NCBI GenBank assembly: GCA_947481985.1
Contig: CANKIK010000165.1
Location: 1 to 7,154, forward strand
Direction: 5' to 3'
Source of the DNA: QWOP01 sp003669605
GTDB taxonomy: Bacteria; Planctomycetota; Planctomycetia; Pirellulales; UBA1268
Length of the DNA: 7,154 nucleotides
A program made the position numbers and the translations under genes. The notes beneath the pieces were generated by a model. It worked only from the letters and a program-made list of their open reading frames with translations. It had not been told where the DNA came from and did not search any database. Every line of letters starts with the position of its first letter. Position 1 is the first letter of the stretch. Positions 1-4,976 of the stretch are shown here, piece by piece.

Positions 1-1042
1 GACGGAAGGAGAGGTTCTCGAAGAGGAGTTTGTCTCCGAAACCCTTGGAGAGCCCCTCCCCCTCAATCACCAGATCCCCCAGGGGCCGGCTGGCGGGGAT
101 GGTGATGTCGATATCCTGATCGCGGATCGCAGCCTGCTCAGCCGCCAGTTTCTCGTAGGAGGAAACGCGGGCCTTGCTCTTTGCCTGGCGTGCTTTCGGC
201 GACATGCTGATCCACTCGAGTTCGCGGTCGAGCGTCTTCTGACGGGCACTGGCCTGCTTCTCCTCCAGTTCCATTCGCGCCTTCTTTTGCCGCAGCCAAG
301 AGGTGTAATTGCCTTCGAAGGGGATGCCCCGGCCGTGGTCGACCTCAAGGATCCACTTCGCCACGTTGTCCAGAAAGTAGCGATCGTGCGTCACGGCCAC
401 CACCGTGCCGGGATACTCGGCAAGGTGCTTCTCCAGCCAGTTGACGCTCTCGGCATCAAGGTGATTCGTGGGCTCGTCGAGGAGGAGCATGTCGGGGCGT
501 TCGAGGAGCAGTTTGCAAAGCGCCACGCGCCGCCGCTCGCCGCCGGAGAGGTTCGTCACCTGCCAGTCGCCGGGGGGGAGGTTCATGGCGTCCATCGCAA
601 TCTCCACCTGCCGGTCGAGATCCCAGGCGCCACGGGCCTCAATCTGGTCTTGGACGGCCGCCTGTTCGGAGAGGAGTTTGTCCATCTCCGCTGGCTCCAT
701 CGGCTCACCGAGCCGGGCATTAATCGCCTCAAACCGAGTGAGGATCGAGCGGGTGGGGGCGACCGCCTCCATGACGTTCTCGAAGACCGTCTTCGTGGGA
801 TCGAGGAGCGGCTCCTGCTCGAGGTATCCAACGGTGTAGCCGTCGGCGAGCCGCGATTCCCCCTCATATTCGTGATCAATCCCAGCCATGATCTTTAGCA
901 GCGTGCTCTTGCCGGCGCCGTTGCGGCCGAGCAATCCGATCTTCGCGCCGGGATAGAAGGCGAGGTTGACGTTCTTGAGCAGCTCCCGCTGCCCGAACTT
1001 CTTATTCAGGTCACTGATCTGGTAGATGAAGGCCGCGCCCAT
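1..1042 (-). CDS. ettA: EttA-type ABC-F translational throttle ATPase (partial, C-terminus beyond the left edge)
   Basis: The first 347 residues of an ABC-F protein are present; E. coli EttA is about 555 aa, so roughly 200 residues lie off the window. Seen in the sequence: Walker A GRNGAGKST (residues 39-47), signature LSGGE (165-169), Walker B LLLDEPTNHLD with catalytic Glu190, and H-loop His219. The EttA-type arm lies between Walker A and the signature (about 90-150). The charged inter-domain linker (about 240-320) carries the region that contacts P-site tRNA, and the second ABC domain begins near 325. Family knowledge: EttA binds the ribosomal E site and gates entry into elongation according to ATP/ADP level; it is cytosolic and has no membrane segment. 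The ATG at 1042 is chosen because AGGA (1053-1050) sits 7 nt upstream and MGAAFIYQI aligns with known EttA N-termini. The frame stays open further upstream, but the only nearby alternative (GTG at 1090) lacks a ribosome binding site and falls inside a stem-loop. Confidence 0.95.
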   Translation of the reverse strand, partial: MGAAFIYQISDLNKKFGQRELLKNVNLAFYPGAKIGLLGRNGAGKSTLLKIMAGIDHEYEGESRLADGYTVGYLEQEPLLDPTKTVFENVMEAVAPTRSILTRFEAINARLGEPMEPAEMDKLLSEQAAVQDQIEARGAWDLDRQVEIAMDAMNLPPGDWQVTNLSGGERRRVALCKLLLERPDMLLLDEPTNHLDAESVNWLEKHLAEYPGTVVAVTHDRYFLDNVAKWILEVDHGRGIPFEGNYTSWLRQKKARMELEEKQASARQKTLDRELEWISMSPKARQAKSKARVSSYEKLAAEQAAIRDQDIDITIPASRPLGDLVIEGEGLSKGFGDKLLFENLSFR

Positions 1043-1066
1043 CGGGAAATCCTGCGTGCTCTTGAT

Positions 1067-1091
1067 GGTGTATTCGATCGCTCGAAACACC
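1067..1091 (-). promoter_or_regulatory. Stem-loop in the ettA 5' leader, GCGA tetraloop
   Basis: On the minus strand this reads GGTGT TTCGA, loop GCGA, then TCGAA T ACACC. That gives ten Watson-Crick pairs with a single bulged T and a GNRA-type tetraloop. It ends 24 nt before the ettA ATG and 13 nt before the AGGA ribosome binding site. The pairing is read directly from the sequence; a role in the mRNA leader (stability, protein binding or attenuation) is inference. The equivalent plus-strand RNA would have a UCGC loop, so the special loop favours transcription with ettA. Confidence 0.5.
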
Positions 1092-1131
1092 GAGTGTAGC
1101 AATCTGGCCGCCGTCCGTGGGCCGGCGATTG

Positions 1132-1153
1132 CTCCCCGCCCGATGCCGGGGAG
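1132..1153. repeat. Inverted repeat, 7-bp stem
   Basis: CTCCCCG (1132-1138) pairs perfectly with CGGGGAG (1147-1153) across an 8-base loop. It lies in the middle of the divergent ettA/rhodanese intergenic region, first of three closely spaced GC-rich inverted repeats. No T-run follows on either strand, so it is not a standard intrinsic terminator. Operator or leader-RNA roles are both possible. Confidence 0.4.
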
Positions 1154-1164
1154 ATGGACTGGCG

Positions 1165-1189
1165 GGGGGCGATCCACTACGATCCCCCC
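1165..1189. repeat. Inverted repeat, 9-bp stem with bulged C
   Basis: GGGGG (1165-1169), unpaired C1170, GATC (1171-1174), a 6-base loop CACTAC, then GATC (1181-1184) and CCCCC (1185-1189). It is followed after one base by a second hairpin of the same architecture. It lies about 104 bases upstream of the rhodanese start and about 120 bases upstream of the ettA start. The function is unknown. Confidence 0.45.
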
Positions 1190-1190
1190 A

Positions 1191-1217
1191 ACGGCGGCTC
1201 ACCACCGGGAGCCCCGT
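1191..1217. repeat. Inverted repeat, 9-bp stem with bulged C (second of a tandem pair)
   Basis: ACGG (1191-1194), unpaired C1195, GGCTC (1196-1200), an 8-base loop, then GAGCC (1209-1213) and CCGT (1214-1217). Like its neighbour at 1165-1189 it has a 9-bp stem interrupted by one unpaired C on the left arm. It ends 75 bases before the rhodanese ATG, so on the plus strand it could lie in that gene's leader if transcription begins upstream. No T-tract marks it as a terminator. Confidence 0.45.
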
Positions 1218-1292
1218 CCGCGACTGGGTTTTGCCGGGCGGCCATATTTCCGTCGGCAGCGCGTTTTTGTCGGTCCAGGAGTCATTCCCAAT

Positions 1293-2171
1293 ATGGCTGA
1301 ATACACGAATCCCGACGTGTTGGTGTCCACCGACTGGGTGACCGAGCACCTCCACGACTCCCATGTCCGGATCGTCGAGTCGAACGAAGACCGGGCGCTC
1401 TACACCCAGGGACACGTGCCGGGGGCGGTCGAGATCGACTGGCAGGTCGATCTCCAAGACCAAGTCCGCCGCGACTACGTCGACCGGGCCAGCTTCGAGA
1501 AGCTCTGTCTGGCCAACGGCATCTCCAACGACACGACCGTCGTGTTTTATGGCGACAGGAACAACTGGTGGGCCTGCTACGCGTTGTGGGTTTTCAAACT
1601 CTACGGCCACAAGGACTGCCGGATCATGAACGGCGGCCGGAAGAAGTGGCAATTGGAGGGACGGGCGTGGTCCAACGAGAGGGTCCACGTCCAGCCGGGC
1701 CACTACACTGCTCCTGAGCAGGACGGTTCCATCCGGGCCTTCCGAGACGAGGTCCTCAAGCACCAACGGGCCGGTCGGCCGCTGGTCGATGTCCGATCGC
1801 CGGAGGAGTACTGCGGCGATCGCCTCCATATGCCCGACTACCCCAACGAGGGCGCCCTGCGTGGCGGCCATATCCCCGGCGCCGTGAACATCCCTTGGCC
1901 GCTGTCGGTCAACGAGGACGGCACCTTCAAGCCAGCGAAGGAATTGGAAAAACTGTACGTCAACTCGGCGAAGCTCAAGCGCCGTTCGCCGACGATCGCC
2001 TATTGCCGGATTGGGGAACGCTCAAGCCTGACTTGGTTCGTCCTCACCTACCTGCTGGGCTTCGCCAAGGTGAAGAATTACGACGGATCCTGGATGGAAT
2101 GGGGGAACTGTGTCGGTGTGCCGGTGGTGAAGGGCACAACCCCTGACGGCGCGCCCGCCGCCCACTCCTGA
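1293..2171 (+). CDS. Two-domain sulfurtransferase (thiosulfate/3-mercaptopyruvate, rhodanese family)
   Basis: This 292-aa protein has two rhodanese domains, the usual length for the family. The catalytic loop in the C-terminal domain is CRIGERSS with nucleophile Cys238; the persulfide forms on this residue. This loop type and the following TWFVLTYLLG resemble the CysA2/SseA-like thiosulfate sulfurtransferases of actinobacteria. The N-terminal domain has Asp88 (YGDRNNWW) where the cysteine would be, so it is the usual non-catalytic repeat. GHVPGAVEIDW and GHIPGAVNIPW are the paired family motifs ahead of the two loops. There is no signal peptide, so it is probably cytosolic. The start at 1293 is preferred because AGGAG (1277-1281) lies 11 nt upstream and MAEYTNPDVLV is a typical N-terminus; an in-frame ATG at 1026 would add 89 residues lying antisense to ettA and across the intergenic region. 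Whether the substrate is thiosulfate or mercaptopyruvate cannot be settled from sequence. It is first in a run with sufE and a ROK kinase. Confidence 0.93.
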   Translation: MAEYTNPDVLVSTDWVTEHLHDSHVRIVESNEDRALYTQGHVPGAVEIDWQVDLQDQVRRDYVDRASFEKLCLANGISNDTTVVFYGDRNNWWACYALWVFKLYGHKDCRIMNGGRKKWQLEGRAWSNERVHVQPGHYTAPEQDGSIRAFRDEVLKHQRAGRPLVDVRSPEEYCGDRLHMPDYPNEGALRGGHIPGAVNIPWPLSVNEDGTFKPAKELEKLYVNSAKLKRRSPTIAYCRIGERSSLTWFVLTYLLGFAKVKNYDGSWMEWGNCVGVPVVKGTTPDGAPAAHS

Positions 2172-2230
2172 CAGCGCATTGCAATCTCATCCTGTTGGCC
2201 CTTCAAATCCCACGTCCGGACAGTTGCCGT

Positions 2231-2686
2231 ATGAACACCGTCTCCGGAAGGATCGATGGGGTCGTCGGTGAATTTGCCGATCTCGACGGCCGCGAGAAGT
2301 TGGAGCTTCTCCTCGATTTCGCGGCGCGGCTGCCGGCACTCCCTCCTGAATACGCGGCCCGAAAAGGCTCCGAAGACCGGCGTGTGCATGAGTGCCAGAC
2401 GCCGGTGTTTCTCTGGCCCGATGTGCAAGGGGGAGTGACGCGGCTCTACGCCGAGGTGGCCCCGGAAGCCCCAACCGTGAAGGGTTTCGTGGCAATTCTC
2501 GCCGATGTCGTCGAAGGCCGTCCGGTCGACGAAGTCCTCTCCATCGGTGACGATCTCTTGGAGCGGATGGGACTGGCGCACGTGCTGGGGATCCTCCGCA
2601 CGCGGGGCCTGCGGGCCATCGTGGGCCACATCAAACGCGGCGTGCTCGCTGCATCAACCACTCCCCACGGAACCCCGCCTCCATGA
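2231..2686 (+). CDS. sufE: SufE family sulfur acceptor protein
   Basis: This 151-aa protein has the SufE/CsdE fold signature: an N-terminal helix region followed by KLELLLDFAARLPALP, then the active-site loop HECQTPVFLW with Cys55, matching the E. coli SufE Cys51 loop (GCQSQVW). VKGFVAILADVVEG and the helical C-terminus with MGLAHVLGILRTRGL are also family features. SufE accepts a persulfide from the cysteine desulfurase SufS and passes it to the SufBCD scaffold for Fe-S cluster assembly. No sufS, sufB or sufC lies in this window. The ATG at 2231 is chosen because it leaves a SufE-sized N-terminus; an in-frame TTG at 2195 would add 12 unsupported residues. The ribosome binding site is weak. 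The gene begins 59 bases after the rhodanese stop, and its TGA overlaps the next gene's ATG. Confidence 0.9.
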   Translation: MNTVSGRIDGVVGEFADLDGREKLELLLDFAARLPALPPEYAARKGSEDRRVHECQTPVFLWPDVQGGVTRLYAEVAPEAPTVKGFVAILADVVEGRPVDEVLSIGDDLLERMGLAHVLGILRTRGLRAIVGHIKRGVLAASTTPHGTPPP

Positions 2687-3705
2687 CCCCCCGTGTCGTT
2701 GCCGGCATCGATCTGGGCGGCACCGCCGTCAACTACACGTTCCTTGACGAGCGCGGTCAGTTTCTCATCGACGGTCTGTGTGAGCACCCTGCGCGGAGTG
2801 TCGAGGGCCCCGCAGTCTGCCTGGGGCAGATCGCCGACGGCCTGGAGATCGCTGCCAACAAGGCGGGGATCACCCCCTCGTCGATCGTCGCAGTGGGGCT
2901 CGACACTCCAGGCCCAGCCAGTAGTTCCGGCGTACTCAGCCAACGGGGTTCGACCAATTTCGTCCATGCCGACTGGGCCGGCTACGACATCCGCGGCGGA
3001 CTGGCGGCCCGACTCGGAGTGCCGGTCACCTACCTCAATGACGGCAACGCCGCAGCCCTCTGGGGCCATGTGGCGATTTTTGGCTCTGAAAACACTTCCA
3101 CGAGCCTGTCGGCCATCATCGGCACCGGTCTGGGGGGCGGGGTGATCAGCAGTGGACGGGTGATTACCGGCCGGCACGGGTTCGGCGGGGAGTTGGGGCA
3201 TGTGCTCATCCCCCACCAACAGATCCGCGGTATCGAGGGGATCGACCCGCGGTGCAATTGCGGCCGCACCGGCGATCTGGAATCGCTCTGCTCGCTAACG
3301 GCCATCCGCCGCACGCTCCTGCCCCACTTTCTCGCCAGCCACCCCGATCACCCTCTCGCCGCCGTGGTCGATCCCGGCGAGGCAGCCAAGCGCGTCCGCG
3401 GTATGGCTGAACGGGGCGACGAACTGTGCCGGAAGATTTTCCGCGTGCAGGCCCATGCCCTCGGCCTGTTCTTCGACGAGATGATCAACGTCTTTGATCC
3501 CGACGCCCTGATTGTCGGTGGCGGTGCTGTGGAAACCTCGGCAGAATTCCAGCAATGGTTCGTGGCGGAGATCCGCCTGGGCATGCCGGGACAGCGTGAG
3601 GAGCAAGCCGCGATTCCGATCCACGTCATCCCCAACGGCGACACCGCCGGCTCCCGGGGAGCGGCGATCGACGCCGCCCGACTGGTCCGGGACGGCCACG
3701 CCTGA
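2683..3705 (+). CDS. ROK family sugar kinase (glucokinase-like)
   Basis: This 340-aa protein has the ROK layout: the ATP phosphate-binding loop GIDLGGTAVNY (8-18), catalytic base Asp120 in LNDGNAAALWG, GTGLGGGVI for nucleotide binding, and the sugar-contacting GGELGH (168-173). PDALIVGGGAV and the C-terminal GSRGAAIDA complete the family pattern. The absence of an N-terminal helix-turn-helix argues for a kinase, not a NagC/Mlc-type repressor. The probable reaction is ATP-dependent phosphorylation of glucose or a related hexose in the cytosol; the sugar is not determined by sequence. The zinc motif is altered: CNCGRTGDLE (191-200) has Asp198 where the third cysteine of CxCGxxGCxE normally sits, and the gap from His173 is 17 residues. 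The start overlaps the sufE stop as ATGA, implying translational coupling; the upstream ribosome binding site is poor. Confidence 0.92.
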   Translation: MTPRVVAGIDLGGTAVNYTFLDERGQFLIDGLCEHPARSVEGPAVCLGQIADGLEIAANKAGITPSSIVAVGLDTPGPASSSGVLSQRGSTNFVHADWAGYDIRGGLAARLGVPVTYLNDGNAAALWGHVAIFGSENTSTSLSAIIGTGLGGGVISSGRVITGRHGFGGELGHVLIPHQQIRGIEGIDPRCNCGRTGDLESLCSLTAIRRTLLPHFLASHPDHPLAAVVDPGEAAKRVRGMAERGDELCRKIFRVQAHALGLFFDEMINVFDPDALIVGGGAVETSAEFQQWFVAEIRLGMPGQREEQAAIPIHVIPNGDTAGSRGAAIDAARLVRDGHA

Positions 3706-3732
3706 TTCCGAGCGGATGATTCCGCTGTCGAA
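3706..3732. terminator. Possible bidirectional terminator hairpin between convergent genes
   Basis: AGCGGA (3711-3716) pairs with TCCGCT (3721-3726) across a TGAT loop; an outer TTC/GAA (3706-3708 with 3730-3732) could extend it across a small internal loop. It lies immediately after the ROK stop and within the 47-base gap before the hpnH stop, where termination is needed from both sides. There is no T-run, so the call rests on placement and the perfect core stem. Confidence 0.35.
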
Positions 3733-3752
3733 GCCGGGCAGCCCCCGACGCC

Positions 3753-4976
3753 TCAGCCGACGCGACCGCAGGCCGGTTCGACGGCATCGGCCAGCCCAGT
3801 CGCCATCGCCCCGCAGTCGGGGACAACCTCCAGAACAGGCAGCCTGCTGGGAGGTGTCCCAGGCGGCCCGTTTTGAATCACCGGAAGTGCGTGAAGGCCA
3901 TTGGGTTGGACGCGAAGGACTGTGGCTCGAGCAGGGGTTGGGAGCGGGGGGAGGGGCCTCTTTGGGGCGCCGAAAAACATCAATCGGGCAGTTGCCAACA
4001 GGCCGGTAAGAGATCCAAACGTCGCCTCAACAGCGGCCGGTTCATACCCGCAGTGCACCATGCAGTCGCTGCACTTGGGATTCCCACTGGCACGTCCATA
4101 CCCCGGCCAGTCGGTGCCGTCGATCAGTTCCCGAAAACTTCCCACGTATCCTTCGTCGAGGAGGTAGCAGGGGCGCTGCCAACCGAAGAGGTTATAGGTC
4201 GGTGTCCCCCAGGGGCGGCACTCCAGATCCCAGGCTCCTTTGAGGAATTCAAGGAACACCGGCGACTGGTTGAACTTCCAGCGTCTTGGTGCGCCATCGA
4301 GGATCCGTGCAAACAGCGACTGGCTCCGCTGCCGGGCGAGGAAGTGATCCTGATCGGGGGCCTTCGAATAGGAGTAGCCGGGGGAGATCATCATCCCCTC
4401 CACTCCCAGCGTCATCACCTCGTCAAAAAACTTTCGATAGCGCTCCGGGTCGGCGTCGGTGAACAGCGTTGAATTGGTCGTCACGCGGAAGCCGGCCCGG
4501 CGGGCGGCACGGATTGCCGAGACGGCGATGTCGTACACCCCATCGCGGCAGACGGCGTGGTCGTGCTCCTCGCGGGGGCCATCGAGGTGCACCGAAAACG
4601 CCAGGTATGGCGAAGGGGTGAAGTGCGGGAGCATCTCCTCGAGCTTCAGGGCGTTGGTGCACAGATAGAGATACTTCTTGCGGGCCACGATTCCAGCCAC
4701 GATCTGTTCAATCTGAGGGTGGAGGAGGGGCTCGCCGCCAGGGATCGACACCATCGGAGCCCCACACTCATCGACCGCGTGGAAGCATTGCTCAGGCGTG
4801 AGATGGGAACGGAGGATCTCCGTCGGTTGCTGGATCTTGCCACACCCGCCACATGCCAGGTTGCAGCGAAAGAGCGGCTCCAGCATGAGTACCAGCGGAT
4901 AGCGCTGATTGCCGCGGAGCCGCTCCCGGAGGACGTGCCGCACCACCGCGATCATCTGTCCGACTGGAACACTCAT
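3753..4976 (-). CDS. hpnH: Adenosylhopane synthase, radical SAM protein HpnH
   Basis: This 407-aa protein matches HpnH along most of its length: MSVPVGQMI start, YPLVLMLEPLFRCNLAC, DECGAPMVSIPGGEPLLH, SVHLDG, SPGYSYSKAPDQDHFL and CSDCMVHCGYE. The radical-SAM cluster cysteines are Cys38, Cys42 and Cys45 (CxxxCxxC), and GGEP (80-83) contacts SAM. Family knowledge: HpnH adds the 5'-deoxyadenosyl radical to hopene (diploptene), giving adenosylhopane, the first step of the C35 side chain. Cys106 (LCTNA) coincides with a conserved cysteine that, as I recall, has been implicated in quenching the product radical. Cys302, Cys305 and Cys309 form a further conserved cluster. The start at 4976 is favoured by GGGAG (4989-4985) 8 nt upstream and the standard N-terminus; an upstream in-frame ATG at 5018 is less likely. 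The ATG overlaps the shc stop by four bases. The last ~75 residues are proline-rich and unlike the core. Confidence 0.96.
   Translation of the reverse strand: MSVPVGQMIAVVRHVLRERLRGNQRYPLVLMLEPLFRCNLACGGCGKIQQPTEILRSHLTPEQCFHAVDECGAPMVSIPGGEPLLHPQIEQIVAGIVARKKYLYLCTNALKLEEMLPHFTPSPYLAFSVHLDGPREEHDHAVCRDGVYDIAVSAIRAARRAGFRVTTNSTLFTDADPERYRKFFDEVMTLGVEGMMISPGYSYSKAPDQDHFLARQRSQSLFARILDGAPRRWKFNQSPVFLEFLKGAWDLECRPWGTPTYNLFGWQRPCYLLDEGYVGSFRELIDGTDWPGYGRASGNPKCSDCMVHCGYEPAAVEATFGSLTGLLATARLMFFGAPKRPLPPLPTPARATVLRVQPNGLHALPVIQNGPPGTPPSRLPVLEVVPDCGAMATGLADAVEPACGRVG

Noticed and set aside
287..898. A 203-residue plus-strand open frame
   Set aside because: It lies entirely antisense to ettA, whose minus-strand frame has every ABC-F motif. 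The product resembles no family and is a GC-rich shadow frame.
1026..1292. N-terminal extension of the rhodanese from an in-frame ATG at 1026
   Set aside because: The extra 89 residues are low-complexity, overlap the ettA start and the hairpin region, and precede a good family-like start with AGGAG at 1293.
1011..1871. A 286-residue minus-strand open frame opposite the rhodanese
   Set aside because: It is antisense to a clear two-domain sulfurtransferase with an intact CRIGERSS loop and has no recognisable motifs.
2178..2185. Palindrome ATTGCAAT between the rhodanese and sufE genes
   Set aside because: Eight bases is too short to support an operator call, and no second copy was noticed nearby.
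2446..3219. A 257-residue minus-strand open frame opposite sufE and the ROK gene
   Set aside because: It spans two coupled plus-strand genes with recognised motifs; its translation is repetitive Gly/Ala/Arg typical of shadow frames in GC-rich DNA.
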